A DNA stretch of 64,000 nucleotides from positions 3,278,727 through 3,342,726 of the forward strand of contig NZ_CP034072.1 in the NCBI RefSeq assembly GCF_003855255.1. Reading direction: 5' to 3'. The notes below the pieces were generated by a model. It worked only from the letters and a program-made list of their open reading frames with translations, was not told the DNA's origin and made no database searches. This document shows positions 33,411-42,671 of the stretch, piece after piece. The DNA comes from Mycolicibacterium nivoides. Its GTDB lineage: Bacteria; Actinomycetota; Actinomycetes; Mycobacteriales; Mycobacteriaceae. The first letter of the stretch is position 1, and each line of letters opens with the position of its first letter. The position numbers and the translations under genes were made by a program.

Positions 33411-34097
33411 CTAGCGCGGCATCGCGATCCGCAGCCCGGCGAGCATCACCTGGGCGTCGGCCATGTAGGTCTTGTTGTTGGGCGCGGTGCTCTGCGTCAT
33501 CGCCACCACGTTCCACACCCTCGACCCGAGGGGCACCATCACCGTCACCGCGGTCACATAGATGGTCTTCGCGGCGTCGCCGGGTGGGATCGTGTAGTTC
33601 GCCATCAGCGCCGGGAATCCACAGATCTCCGTCGGCACCTGGGTGATGTCCTGCCCGCCACCGGCTTCGAAACCCTTGATGCTGTCGTTCAGCAGATCCC
33701 TGGGTGGCCGGTCACCGTCGGTGGCGTCCGCCGTGGCCACCGACAGGGCCGGGTTGGTGACGCCATCGCTGAGCGACACGTTGCGCAGCACCAACTTGAC
33801 TGCCCCCGTGGCCAACTCAGGAACGGGTTCCCAGCCCGGCGGCTGGGCGATGCGCACCCTGGGATCGTCCGGCCCGGTCCCGGACAGTTCGATCCACCGA
33901 TCCGAATGCAATTGCTCGCAGGGCTGCGCCTTGTACGCGGGCAGGCCCGGCACGCCGGGAGAACCCTGCGACCCCGTCGAGTGCCCGGAAGGCTCGAATC
34001 CGGCCGTCACCGTGCCTTCAATCGTGTGCGAGCACCCGCTGAGAAACAGCCCAGCCGCCAACACGACCACTCCGGCGACTAGCTTCGGGACCCCCAT
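33411..34097 (-). CDS. LpqN/LpqT-family lipoprotein
   Basis: 228 residues with a lipobox LSGC (lipidated Cys22), a Gly/Ser/Pro linker to about 52, and an Lpp-LpqN domain (PF10738) from about 75 to 226: RIAQPPGWEPVPELATGAV, IKGFEAGGGQDI and CGFPALMANYTIPPGDA. LpqN-type lipoproteins are surface-exposed; LpqN itself interacts with MmpL3-related envelope assembly proteins. The same domain forms the ectodomain of the kinase at 38651. It is a single gene reading toward the secreted hydrolase gene. Confidence 0.86.
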   Translation of the reverse strand: MGVPKLVAGVVVLAAGLFLSGCSHTIEGTVTAGFEPSGHSTGSQGSPGVPGLPAYKAQPCEQLHSDRWIELSGTGPDDPRVRIAQPPGWEPVPELATGAVKLVLRNVSLSDGVTNPALSVATADATDGDRPPRDLLNDSIKGFEAGGGQDITQVPTEICGFPALMANYTIPPGDAAKTIYVTAVTVMVPLGSRVWNVVAMTQSTAPNNKTYMADAQVMLAGLRIAMPR

Positions 34098-34130
34098 CGT
34101 TGACAGAGACTACGCGAGCCCGCTTTGCCC

Positions 34131-34187
34131 CGAGTGCGACGCAGGGGTTGCTCCGCCGCGTTGCCAACGACGTTTGCGTCACTTTCG
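34131..34187. repeat. Left arm of a 57-base inverted repeat flanking a DUF559 gene
   Basis: It begins CGAGTGCGACGCAGGGGT and ends TGCGTCACTTTCG. It matches the reverse complement of 35075-35131 at 49 of 57 positions. It overlaps the stop codon of the gene at 34179. The arm itself can fold, since GTGCGACGCA and TGCGTCAC are nearly complementary, as in REP-type palindromes. Confidence 0.82.
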
Positions 34188-35030
34188 CTGTGGTTGCCAG
34201 CCCCGGGAGAGCAGCGCGGTGCGGGCCTCAGCGAGAATCTCCGCAGCGCGGTCTTCCTTGATGACATGCAGAACGTGCCAGCCGAGCCGCTGCAGCGCCC
34301 GGTTCACCACGACGTCCAGCACGTATTGCCTACGGTTCTTGAGATGCTGCTCGCCGTCATATTCGGCGCCAACCTTGAACTCTTCCCAGCAGATGTCGAT
34401 CCGGCGGATGTATGAACCGTCCTCGTCGTAAACCACGTACTGCGTGGTGGGACGGGGCAGTCCGGCTTCGACGAACAGCAACCGAAGCCGCGTCTCCGGC
34501 GGCGACTCAGCACCGCCGTCGACGAGCGGGAGCGCCACCCGAAGCTGTCGAAGCCCACGCACCCCGGGATGGCTCTTCACGATCAGCATTACGTCTTCGA
34601 TTGCGAAGGGGCGGACATTGGAAAGGGCGTCCAGTCGCTCGACCGCCTTGCCGGGTGGGAGGTGGCGTGCGAGGTCGAATGCCGTGCGCTCCGGGGTGGC
34701 TACGCGGATCCCGCCCATCGTCCACCACTCGTCGACGTGCAAGGTTTCGCGTCGCACGAGCAGGCCGGGTTGTCGCCGTGTCGCCGTGATGAGCTCGATA
34801 GGGGCGTCGTCACCGACCCACTTCGCGCCATACATCGCCGACGCGGCCACTCCTGTGATCACCGCCTTGGGCGCCGCCAGGTGTGCACCGACAATGCGGT
34901 CACGAAGCGATGGTTCATGACGGCGCGGGACATATATGCCGCTGTAGATCTGCCGATAGCGGGCGCGCAACTGGCCTTTGGTCAGATGGCCCGCTGCGAC
35001 AGCCTCCGCGCCGATGAAGGGAATCCGCAT
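34179..35030 (-). CDS. DUF559/AbiEi-like protein with PD-(D/E)xK-type C-terminal domain (copy 1)
   Basis: 283 residues. The N-terminal half (MRIPFIGAEAVAAGHLTKGQ; IYSGIYVPRRHEPSLRDR) is a winged-helix region of the AbiEi-antitoxin/DUF4095 type; the C-terminal half has a Vsr/DUF559-like nuclease pattern: a Glu in SPPETRLRLLF, Asp in RRIDICWEEFKVGAEYDGEQH and a helix with NRALQRLGWHVLHV. Such proteins are abundant and patchily distributed in mycobacteria; no partner toxin is adjacent. A paralogue with the same plan lies at 41753. Both are bracketed by inverted repeats, which suggests a selfish or repeat-associated element. The 3' end lies within the left arm. Confidence 0.75.
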   Translation of the reverse strand: MRIPFIGAEAVAAGHLTKGQLRARYRQIYSGIYVPRRHEPSLRDRIVGAHLAAPKAVITGVAASAMYGAKWVGDDAPIELITATRRQPGLLVRRETLHVDEWWTMGGIRVATPERTAFDLARHLPPGKAVERLDALSNVRPFAIEDVMLIVKSHPGVRGLRQLRVALPLVDGGAESPPETRLRLLFVEAGLPRPTTQYVVYDEDGSYIRRIDICWEEFKVGAEYDGEQHLKNRRQYVLDVVVNRALQRLGWHVLHVIKEDRAAEILAEARTALLSRGWQPQRK

Positions 35031-35074
35031 GTGTACTTGGACGCAGCGGACTCCGGTATGGCTCCCGGCGACGT

Positions 35075-35131
35075 CGAAAGTGACGCAGAGGTCGTCAGCA
35101 GCGCCGCCGAGCGACCCCTGCGTCGCACTCG
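35075..35131. repeat. Right arm of the 57-base inverted repeat
   Basis: It begins CGAAAGTGACGCAGAGGTC and ends CGTCGCACTCG, lying between the DUF559 gene start and the VWA gene stop. See the left arm at 34131-34187 for the comparison. Confidence 0.82.
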
Positions 35132-35138
35132 GCGCGAG

Positions 35139-37127
35139 CTAGCGCCGGCGCGAATGCAGGTAGTCGCCGACCACTGCGGCACCAAGGCCGTCGAGATCGG
35201 GCACGACCACGCGCCCCTGCACGCGCCGGGCCACCTGATCGATGAAACGGGCGAGGCCGGGATCAGAGCCCAGGCGGAAGATGGTCACCTGCGCGCCGAG
35301 GCGGGCCACCTCGTCGAAACCACGCACGGTGTGGGCGATGGTGCGCGGGTGTGGCGGGTAGTCGAAGAAGACCGACGACCCTTCGCCGTCACCGAAATCC
35401 TCCAGGTGCGCGGTGGGTTCACCATCGGTCACCACGAGCACGACCGGCTGGGCATTGGGATGACGACGCAGATGCCGGGTCGCCAGCGCCAGCGCATGGT
35501 GCAGGTTGGTGCCCTGCTCGTACACGCCCTCCAGCCCCGTCAGCTCACCCGCGGTCACGGTGCGGGCATACCGGCCAAACGCGATGATCTGCAACTCATC
35601 TGACCGGAACCGGGTGCTCACCAGATGGTTGAGCGCGAGTGCGGTGCGCTTCATCGGCAGCCAGCGGTTCTCCATCACCATCGAGAACGAGGTGTCCACC
35701 AGCAGCGCCACGCAGGCCTGGGTGCGGGTCTCCGTCTCGGAGATCTCCACATCCTCGACCGCGAACCGGATGGGGCGCTCGACGGTTCCGGTACCGGCCT
35801 GGCGCAGCACGGCATTGGTCACCGTGCGGGTGACGTTCCACGGCTCGGTGTCGCCGAACTCCCAGGGTCGCGTGGCCCCGGTCAGCTCCCCGGCCGCTCC
35901 GGCCCGGCGGGTGTCGCGTTCGCCGTGCCGGCCCGAAAGTCGCTGTGCCACATCACGCAACGCGGTCTGTCCGAGCTGACGCATGGCCTTGGGCGACAGC
36001 CGCCACTGTCCGTCGGAGCCGCGGTCGATGAAACCCTGGTTCACCAGGGCCTTTTCCAGCTCGGACAAGGTCCGGGCGTCGATCGCGGCGTCCTCACCGA
36101 GCTGACGGGCCAGCGCCTCGAGGTCGACGTCATCCATCGACGCCCCGGCGTAGCTCTGGGACAGCGCGTCGGCCAGCTGCTCGAGTTCGGCGATGTCGGA
36201 CAGCGCCTGGGCGCCCTCCCCCATGCCCAGCGGATCGCCACCGGAGAAGCGCTCCGAGCCGGTCCAATCCTCACCGGGCCGGGCGGCCTGCAGGTGTGAG
36301 TCGAGCCGGTCCAGCGCGTTCATCAATGACGGCGAACCGAAAGCCTGCTGCGCCAGGGCATCCAGCTCGGCACGCTGTTCGGCCGACAGGCTGTTGCGGA
36401 ACCGCTGCGCGGCGGCAGCCCGCTTTGCCAGCGAGTCCAGCAGCTCATCGATGTTCTGCGGGCCCTCCGGGAAGAACTCGCCGTGCTTGTCCATGAACTG
36501 CTGGAAGTCCTGCGGGGTGTCCTCCCCGCGGGAGTGCTTGTCCAGCAGGTCGTTCAGGTCGTCGAGCATGTCGTTGACGCGCTGCCGGTCCTCGTCGGTG
36601 GCGTTCTCCAACGCCTCCTTCATGCCCGCGAAACGCTGGTCCAGCATCTCGCGGCCCAGCAGATCCTTGATCTGCTGGTACTTCTGCCGGGCTTCGGGGC
36701 TGCGCCAGTCATAGTCGGCGAGCTCCTGAACGGCCTTGGCCGGCGACGGCGAGAGCGCCTCCATCTGCAGTTCGCCGAACCGCGCATTGTCGTCGAGGGC
36801 GCGGGCCAGCTCCTTGCGTTCGGCCAGCACGGCCTCGTCGAGCAGCTTTTTGATCTCCTGCAGCGTGCCGTCAAGGTTGTGTCGCTGCAGCAACTCCCGG
36901 CGCTTCCGGTTGGCCTCGGCGGCCAGCCGATCGGTGCCGCGCATGCCCTCGGTACCGCGACGCATCAGCTCGGAGAGCGCTCGGCGCGGCGAGCTGCCCT
37001 CCATCACGTTCTGACCGATCTGTTCGAGGGCGTCGCGCAGATCGATCGGCGGTGCCAGCGGGTCGGGGCCACCGCTGTATCGCGAATACCGCGAGGTGTG
37101 CCCGTGTCCCCGGCCGGGATCAGCCAT
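35139..37127 (-). CDS. VWA (von Willebrand A) domain protein, Rv0959 homologue
   Basis: 662 residues. The first 400 are Gln/Glu/Leu-rich helices without a known fold (LNDLLDKHSRGEDTPQDFQQFMDKHG is typical). A C-terminal VWA domain starts near 450 with the metal-ion site DTSFS in ALLVDTSFSMVMENRW and later TNLHHALALA and VLVVTDGEPT. Its stop-side region abuts the inverted repeat. Its ATG overlaps the stop of the AAA+ gene by eight bases; MoxR-type AAA+ ATPases with VWA partners act as metal-insertion or protein-remodelling chaperones. Their mycobacterial client is unknown. Confidence 0.88.
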   Translation of the reverse strand: MADPGRGHGHTSRYSRYSGGPDPLAPPIDLRDALEQIGQNVMEGSSPRRALSELMRRGTEGMRGTDRLAAEANRKRRELLQRHNLDGTLQEIKKLLDEAVLAERKELARALDDNARFGELQMEALSPSPAKAVQELADYDWRSPEARQKYQQIKDLLGREMLDQRFAGMKEALENATDEDRQRVNDMLDDLNDLLDKHSRGEDTPQDFQQFMDKHGEFFPEGPQNIDELLDSLAKRAAAAQRFRNSLSAEQRAELDALAQQAFGSPSLMNALDRLDSHLQAARPGEDWTGSERFSGGDPLGMGEGAQALSDIAELEQLADALSQSYAGASMDDVDLEALARQLGEDAAIDARTLSELEKALVNQGFIDRGSDGQWRLSPKAMRQLGQTALRDVAQRLSGRHGERDTRRAGAAGELTGATRPWEFGDTEPWNVTRTVTNAVLRQAGTGTVERPIRFAVEDVEISETETRTQACVALLVDTSFSMVMENRWLPMKRTALALNHLVSTRFRSDELQIIAFGRYARTVTAGELTGLEGVYEQGTNLHHALALATRHLRRHPNAQPVVLVVTDGEPTAHLEDFGDGEGSSVFFDYPPHPRTIAHTVRGFDEVARLGAQVTIFRLGSDPGLARFIDQVARRVQGRVVVPDLDGLGAAVVGDYLHSRRR

Positions 37128-38505
37128 AGACCGTCTCTCCCTCCCCCGTCACCTTGTCCACACGCTTGGCCAGATAGAGGGCCTCCAAAGCCAATTCGAC
37201 CGCCGCGGCCCGCTGGCCGACCGACACCGCACCCAGCCGGGAGGCGATCGCGTCGATGGCGGGCAGATCGGGCAGGGCAGCCAGGACATCCTTGGCCGAC
37301 ACCCGCTCACCGGTGGTCACCGGAGAACCCTCCTCGACCGCGGTCACCAGCGGGGCGACGTCGATGCCGCCCAGCAGCCGCTGAGCGGTGTCGGCGGTGG
37401 CGCGGCGCAGCAGGTGCTCCAGCACCGCCTGCTCGCGTCCCTCCTCGCCCGTCTCGAACTCCAATTTGCCGCGCAGCACGTCGATCACGGTGGACAGATC
37501 CACCACCCGGGCCACCGGATCGTCCTCGCCGAGAATCGCCGAGCGGTGCCGCGCCGAGGCCGCCACCGTCTCGGCCGCAGCGATCGCGAACCGCGCAGAC
37601 ACACCGGACCGCTGATCGACAGAGTTCGATTCACGCAGATTGCGGGCGAATCGGGCCAGCACGCCGAGCAGGTATTCGGGCACCTCGGCGGCCAACTGGG
37701 CCTCCTGGCGGATCACCCCGATCTCGTCGTCGATCTCCAGCGGGTAGTGCGTACGGATCTCGGCGCCGAAGCGATCTTTGAGCGGCGTGATGATCCGGCC
37801 GCGGTTGGTGTAGTCCTCCGGGTTGGCGCTGGCCACCACGAGCACGTCGAGCGGCAGCCGCAACGTGTAGCCGCGGACCTGAATGTCGCGCTCCTCCATC
37901 ACGTTGAGCATCGACACCTGAATGCGCTCGGCCAGGTCGGGCAGCTCGTTGACGGCCACGATGCCGCGGTGCGCCCGCGGGATGAGCCCGTAGGCGATCG
38001 TTTCCGGATCACCCAGGCTGCGCCCCTCGGCGACCTTGATCGGATCGATGTCGCCGACGAGATCGGCCACGCTGGTGTCCGGGGTGGCCAGCTTCTCGGT
38101 GTACCGCTCGCTGCGGTGACGCCACTCGACCGGCAGATCGTCGCCGGAATCAGCGGCCCGGCGGATCGACTCCGGCGTGATCGGGCTGTAGGGGTGCTCA
38201 CCCAACTCGGATCCGGCGATCACCGGCGTCCACTCGTCGAGCAGCCCGGTCAGCGCGCGCAGCAGCCGCGTCTTGCCCTGACCCCGCTCACCGAGCAGCA
38301 CCACGTCGTGCCCCGCGATCAAAGCCCGCTCCAGCTGCGGAATCACCGTGTCGTCGAAACCGAGAATCCCAGGCCAGATATCGCGGCGGTCCGCGAGTGC
38401 GGACAGCAGGTTCTCCCGAATTTCGGCTTTGACGCCCCGCTCACGATGGCCGGAGGCACGCAGCTCACCGACGGTGCGAGGCAGATCCTTGGGTTGGCTC
38501 ACCAC
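37120..38505 (-). CDS. MoxR/magnesium-chelatase-type AAA+ ATPase, Rv0958 homologue
   Basis: 461 residues. Walker A GERGQGKT at 72-79, a Walker B-like segment GIVAVNELPDL (about 183-193) with the sensor region VLVVASANPEDYTNRGRIITP, and a lid domain toward the end. The NPEDYTNRGRI segment is the typical MoxR/ChlI sensor-1 loop. It would assemble as a hexamer and work with the overlapping VWA protein. It was once annotated as magnesium chelatase, but mycobacteria make no chlorophyll, so a chaperone role is more likely. Confidence 0.9.
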   Translation of the reverse strand: MVSQPKDLPRTVGELRASGHRERGVKAEIRENLLSALADRRDIWPGILGFDDTVIPQLERALIAGHDVVLLGERGQGKTRLLRALTGLLDEWTPVIAGSELGEHPYSPITPESIRRAADSGDDLPVEWRHRSERYTEKLATPDTSVADLVGDIDPIKVAEGRSLGDPETIAYGLIPRAHRGIVAVNELPDLAERIQVSMLNVMEERDIQVRGYTLRLPLDVLVVASANPEDYTNRGRIITPLKDRFGAEIRTHYPLEIDDEIGVIRQEAQLAAEVPEYLLGVLARFARNLRESNSVDQRSGVSARFAIAAAETVAASARHRSAILGEDDPVARVVDLSTVIDVLRGKLEFETGEEGREQAVLEHLLRRATADTAQRLLGGIDVAPLVTAVEEGSPVTTGERVSAKDVLAALPDLPAIDAIASRLGAVSVGQRAAAVELALEALYLAKRVDKVTGEGETVYG

Positions 38506-38650
38506 TCCACGCTACGACTGAACTCGCCCGCGCACATCGCCACCCGTCAGACTCGAGCCCCGAGGCCGCCCGCAGCTGGCACCCGGCACGCGCGTGTCAG
38601 TCCCCCGGCATAGTCGTTGCCCGAGCGTTGCGACCGGTAGTCTGCGCTCC

Positions 38651-40510
38651 ATGCCGTTGGCTAGCGGTCAGGAATTCGCAGGGTTCACCATCGTGCGGTT
38701 GGTGGGCACTGGTGGCATGGGCGAGGTCTATCTGGCGTCCCACCCGCGGTTGCCCCGCGAGGACGCTCTCAAAGTGCTGCCCATCAGCGTCAGCTCGGAC
38801 AACGAATTCCGCCAGCGGTTCATCCGCGAGGCGGACATGGCGGCCACCCTGTGGCATCCGCACATCGTCGGCGTGCACGACCGCGGCGAGTTCGAGGACC
38901 GGTTGTGGATCTCGATGGATTTCGTCGACGGGCACGACGCCGCCAAGCTGCTGCATGACCAGTACCCCAAGGGAATGCCGGCCGAAGACGTCGTCGAGGT
39001 CGTCACCGCCGTCGGCGACGCACTCGACTACGCGCATCAGCGCAAGCTGCTGCACCGCGATGTCAAGCCGGCCAACATCCTGCTCACCAGCAAGCAGAAT
39101 TCCAAGCGCCGCATCATGCTGACCGACTTCGGGATCGCGCGGCGCGCCGACGAGGTCAACGGGCTCACCTCGACCAACATCACCGTGGGCTCGATGTCCT
39201 ACACCGCGCCCGAACAGTTGATGGGCCAGCCGCTGGACGGCCGCGCCGACCAGTACTCGCTCGCGGCCACCGCCTACCGGTTGTTCACCGGTGCCCCGCC
39301 GTTCGCGCACAGCAACCCGGCCGTGGTGATCAGCCACCACCTGAACTCCCCGCCACCCAAGCTGGCCGACACGAAACCTGAACTGGCCGTGTTCGATTCG
39401 GTGATGGCCAAGGCCCTGTCGAAGGATCCCAAGGACCGTTACGCCACCTGTCATGACTTCGCCGTCGCGCTGGCCGAGGCGGCGACCGGAACCACCCCCG
39501 AGGTGCGCACCCCGGCACCCGTCCACGAGCCGGCGCCGCCCACCGCCCCGCTGATCATCCCGAAGCCGGCGAACCCGCCGCCGACGCCACTCTCACCGTC
39601 GAACCCGCGGCCCGTGCCCCCGTCAGAGCCGCCGGTGTTCACCTCGTCGTGGACGGGTAACGAAACCTCCTCTCACAAACCCGTAGCGGTCGGTGTGCCG
39701 GCCGGAATGCAGGGCCTCGGCGGGCCGGCGGTCCCGGTTGGGCCGCCGCAGACCAACTTCGGGCCGCCTCCCCTGCCGCACACCCCGATCCCCAAGAAGT
39801 CGGGCAACCGGCGCAACCTGTTTCTGACTGCCGGCGTGATCGGCGCGGTCGTCCTGCTCGTCGGCGGCATCACCCTCGCGGTCACCTCGGGAGGCGACGA
39901 CGGCAACGGCGGCGGAGGCGAGACCACCTCCGCAGTCGCCACAGACACGTCCGCCTCGGAAACCTCGACCTCACCGAAACCGGCGGCGCACGCCTTCACC
40001 ATCGCCGACTACATCAAGCAGAGCGGCATCGTCGAAACACCGGTCCACCGCGGCGATCCGGGCGCACCGGTGTTCACCATGCCGACCCCGCCCGGATGGA
40101 TCGACGCCGGTCCGCGCACACCGGCCTGGGCCTATTCGGCCATTGTGAACGACCCGGCGAACCCGACCGAGCCGCCGTCGGTCGTCTCGTTGATCTCCAA
40201 GCTGGCCGGCGACGTCGACGCCAACAAGCTGCTTGAGTTCGCCCCCAACGAGCTGCAGAACCTGGCCGACTACAAGCCGGACGGGGACGTGGCCCGAGGG
40301 GACATCAGCGGGTTCCCGTCCGTCCACCTGGCCGGCACCTACGCCAAGGGCGGCCAGCGTCGCGCGATCGCCCAGACCACCGTCGTGATCCAGGCGCCCG
40401 GCAGTGTCTACGTGCTGCAGATCAACGCCGACGCCAGCGAACGCGACAAGACGGCGTTGGCCGATATCAACAAGGCGATCGAGGCCCAGGCCACCATCAC
40501 CATGCCCTGA
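38651..40510 (+). CDS. Membrane Ser/Thr protein kinase with LpqN-type extracellular sensor
   Basis: 619 residues from ATG 38651. The kinase domain (10-275) has GTGGMGEVY, Lys41, catalytic Asp136 in HRDVKPAN and DFG at 158-160; the activation loop contains [13 protein letters not shown] 100-residue Pro-rich juxtamembrane region follows, then a transmembrane helix (about 388-411), a Thr/Ser-rich spacer and an Lpp-LpqN-type ectodomain (about 445-619: [34 protein letters not shown] [11 protein letters not shown]). The domain pairing suggests it senses the same ligand class as LpqN lipoproteins. It is divergent from the AAA+/VWA pair. It resembles PknF-group mycobacterial kinases but is not a named M. 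tuberculosis kinase. Confidence 0.9.
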   Translation: MPLASGQEFAGFTIVRLVGTGGMGEVYLASHPRLPREDALKVLPISVSSDNEFRQRFIREADMAATLWHPHIVGVHDRGEFEDRLWISMDFVDGHDAAKLLHDQYPKGMPAEDVVEVVTAVGDALDYAHQRKLLHRDVKPANILLTSKQNSKRRIMLTDFGIARRADEVNGLTSTNITVGSMSYTAPEQLMGQPLDGRADQYSLAATAYRLFTGAPPFAHSNPAVVISHHLNSPPPKLADTKPELAVFDSVMAKALSKDPKDRYATCHDFAVALAEAATGTTPEVRTPAPVHEPAPPTAPLIIPKPANPPPTPLSPSNPRPVPPSEPPVFTSSWTGNETSSHKPVAVGVPAGMQGLGGPAVPVGPPQTNFGPPPLPHTPIPKKSGNRRNLFLTAGVIGAVVLLVGGITLAVTSGGDDGNGGGGETTSAVATDTSASETSTSPKPAAHAFTIADYIKQSGIVETPVHRGDPGAPVFTMPTPPGWIDAGPRTPAWAYSAIVNDPANPTEPPSVVSLISKLAGDVDANKLLEFAPNELQNLADYKPDGDVARGDISGFPSVHLAGTYAKGGQRRAIAQTTVVIQAPGSVYVLQINADASERDKTALADINKAIEAQATITMP

Positions 40511-40568
40511 GAGCCGTGCTGGGTCGCCCCACGTCGAGCAGACTCAGGTACCCGGTACCCTGAGTATC

Positions 40569-41582
40569 GTGAATTCGCTCGATTGGCGTAGCCGGCCGGC
40601 CACCGTGCACTTCGGCCCCGCATCTCTGCAGTCCAGGGCACTGGGCTGGACCACCGCGATCTTCGTCCGCCCATTGCTGGGTCTGCTGACGCTGATCGGA
40701 ATGGGCATCAACCGCGTCGCCCCGGCCCTGCTGCAGCGCGCACACCTCGATGTCATCGACCGCCCCCTGCGGGTCATCAAGCCGCTGCCCGGCACCGAGG
40801 TGACGCCCGTGGCGCTGCCCAACTGTCCGGCCGAATGGGTGATCGCTCCCGAGGCTCGCGACTCCGATCTGGTGATCGTCTACCTCCACGGCTCGGCGCT
40901 GGTCACGCTCGGCCTGAACTCGCACCGCCGCTTCGTGTCGAAGCTGTCGGCCAGCACCGGGGCACGCGTGCTCAATGTCGGCTACCGGCTGGCCCCGCAA
41001 GCCGACATCGACGATGCCGTCGCCGACGGGCTCGACGGCTACCGCATGGCGCTGTCGCTCGGGTACACACCCGACCGGATCGTCCTGGCCGGCGATTCGG
41101 CAGGCGGGCTTATGGCCGCCGACACCGCACTGGCGGCGCGTGACGCCGGGCTGCCGGTCCCGGCCGGGCAGGTGCTGCTGTCGCCGTTGACCTCATCCGA
41201 CATGGACCTGAAATACCGTGCGCTGCAAGAGCATCGTGACGTGCTGTTCCCGTTCATGACGGTGAAGTTCATCTACGACGTATTCGCGACGGTCAACGGC
41301 ACCCGGCCGACTCCGGTCATGCCGCCCGAGGCAGACCTGCACGGCCTCGGGCCGTTCCTGCTACAGGTGGGCACGCACGAGATGCTGCTGAACGACACCT
41401 TCGCCCTCGCCGACAAGCTGCAGGCCAGTGGTGTCCCGGCGTGGGTTCAGGTGTGGGACAGGGCAATGCACATGTTCCAGCTGAGCTTCGACATCAACCC
41501 CGACGCGCGGCACGCAGTCGAGGAGATCACGTCGTTCATCGCATACGCCACCAGCGAGATCGAGGACGAGGCGAGCGCGTAG
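40569..41582 (+). CDS. Alpha/beta-hydrolase, hormone-sensitive-lipase family
   Basis: 337 residues from GTG 40569. An N-terminal hydrophobic segment (about 28-46) may anchor it to the membrane. The oxyanion motif HG appears in VIVYLHGSALV (the usual HGGG is reduced to HGSA), the nucleophile is Ser177 in GDSAGG, and the catalytic His is probably His301 in DRAMHMFQL. LVYRLAP-type NVGYRLAPQADIDDAVADG is characteristic of family IV esterases. Likely an acylester or triglyceride substrate at the membrane. It follows the kinase gene by 58 bases and may be co-transcribed. Confidence 0.86.
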   Translation: MNSLDWRSRPATVHFGPASLQSRALGWTTAIFVRPLLGLLTLIGMGINRVAPALLQRAHLDVIDRPLRVIKPLPGTEVTPVALPNCPAEWVIAPEARDSDLVIVYLHGSALVTLGLNSHRRFVSKLSASTGARVLNVGYRLAPQADIDDAVADGLDGYRMALSLGYTPDRIVLAGDSAGGLMAADTALAARDAGLPVPAGQVLLSPLTSSDMDLKYRALQEHRDVLFPFMTVKFIYDVFATVNGTRPTPVMPPEADLHGLGPFLLQVGTHEMLLNDTFALADKLQASGVPAWVQVWDRAMHMFQLSFDINPDARHAVEEITSFIAYATSEIEDEASA

Positions 41583-41590
41583 GTCTGTGC

Positions 41591-41615
41591 GCGGTTTTCT
41601 ACGTGGGGGCTGTCG
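41591..41615 (+). repeat. REP-like repeat, family 2, copy a
   Basis: GCGGTTTTCTACGTGGGGGCT plus four bases. It shares the core GTTTTCTACG-N3-GGGCTGT with the opposite-strand copy at 42625-42651, and the two bracket the second DUF559 gene. Confidence 0.6.
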
Positions 41616-41752
41616 ACCGCGCGGTTTGGCGACCGCTATGGAGAAATCGGCGCCCGCCTAACCATCCACAGCGCACGGTTCATGCACAGCCTCAGCTGAG
41701 ACATACACGGGCGCCGTCAATCCGTCGGTCCTGCTGCTGATCGTCTTGGTCC

Positions 41753-42613
41753 ATGAGCATCCCATTCATCGGACCAGAAGCGCTCGCCGCGGGCCGCCTC
41801 ACCCCGGGCCAACTGCGATGGCGATACGCCTCGGCCCATCCACGCGTCTACTTGCCGAAGGGGGCCGGCCGAACCCTGGATGCCAGCACCATGGCCGCAT
41901 GGCTGTGGACTGGCCGGCGCGGGATCATCGCGGGCCGGGCGGCCGCCGCCCTACACGGCGCGCTCTGGATCGACGACGATGCGCCGATAGAACTGATCAC
42001 GGAGCACGGGCGTCGGCGGCCTGGCATCATCGTGCGCGAGGAACGCATCAGACCCGACGAGATCTGTCGGATAGGCGATTTCAGCGTCACCACGCCACCG
42101 CGCACGGCGCTCGATCTGGCGCGTTTCCTTCCCCTTGACGCCGCGGTCGCCCATCTCGATGCGCTGGCCATCGCAACAGGCGTCGACGCCGGACAAGCGC
42201 TCGAATTGGCTGCCCGATATCGCGGGCTACGTGGAATACGAAGCGCTCGAACAGCACTCGATCTGATGGATGCCGGTCGGCAATCTCCGCGCGAGACCTG
42301 GCTGCGGCTGCTTCTCATCGATGCGGGCTATCGGCGCCCGCGTACGCAGATCCGGGTGACCGACGGCTTCAACGAGGTGTTCCTCGATATGGGCTACGAC
42401 GACGTCAAGGTGGGCTTGGACTACGAAGGTAAACACCACGCGACGGACCGTCCGCGTGTGGTGCACGACATCGGCCGCAATGAGCTCATCGAACGCGAAG
42501 GCTGGATAGACATCCGCGTCGTGGTGGAACACAGCAGGGCGTTCATCCTGCACCGGGTCCGAGAGGCATTCGCCCGGCGCGGTGGTTCACCATTTTCTAC
42601 CCCGGGGTCGTGA
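41753..42613 (+). CDS. DUF559/AbiEi-like protein with PD-(D/E)xK-type C-terminal domain (copy 2)
   Basis: 286 residues with the same plan as the gene at 34179: MSIPFIGPEALAAGRLTPGQ at the N-terminus, DDAPIELITEHGRRRPGIIVREE in the middle, and the nuclease-like half with SPRETWLRLLLIDAGYRRP, LDMGYDDVKVGLDYEGKHH and NELIEREGWIDIRVV. The putative metal-binding acids are Asp and Glu of GLDYEGKHH. No toxin or methylase gene is adjacent. The Ser/Thr-rich end (GGSPFSTPGS) is different from copy 1. It lies between inverted copies of a REP-like repeat (41591 and 42625). No function can be stated with confidence. Confidence 0.73.
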   Translation: MSIPFIGPEALAAGRLTPGQLRWRYASAHPRVYLPKGAGRTLDASTMAAWLWTGRRGIIAGRAAAALHGALWIDDDAPIELITEHGRRRPGIIVREERIRPDEICRIGDFSVTTPPRTALDLARFLPLDAAVAHLDALAIATGVDAGQALELAARYRGLRGIRSARTALDLMDAGRQSPRETWLRLLLIDAGYRRPRTQIRVTDGFNEVFLDMGYDDVKVGLDYEGKHHATDRPRVVHDIGRNELIEREGWIDIRVVVEHSRAFILHRVREAFARRGGSPFSTPGS

Positions 42614-42624
42614 TCGTGAGCCCG

Positions 42625-42651
42625 CCACAGCCCAGGCGTAGAAAACAGTGC
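42625..42651 (-). repeat. REP-like repeat, family 2, copy b
   Basis: On the minus strand GCACTGTTTTCTACGCCTGG then GCTGTGG. It is the inverted partner of copy a, 12 bases after the DUF559 stop. Confidence 0.62.
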
Positions 42652-42671
42652 AGGCACCCCCGGCAGTGGAT

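Noticed and set aside
37120..38505. Magnesium chelatase subunit for chlorophyll synthesis
   Set aside because: The organism type makes no chlorophyll and the VWA partner indicates a MoxR-type chaperone pair.
34179..42613. AbiE-type toxin-antitoxin systems at the two DUF559/AbiEi-like genes
   Set aside because: No AbiEii-type nucleotidyltransferase toxin is adjacent to either gene.
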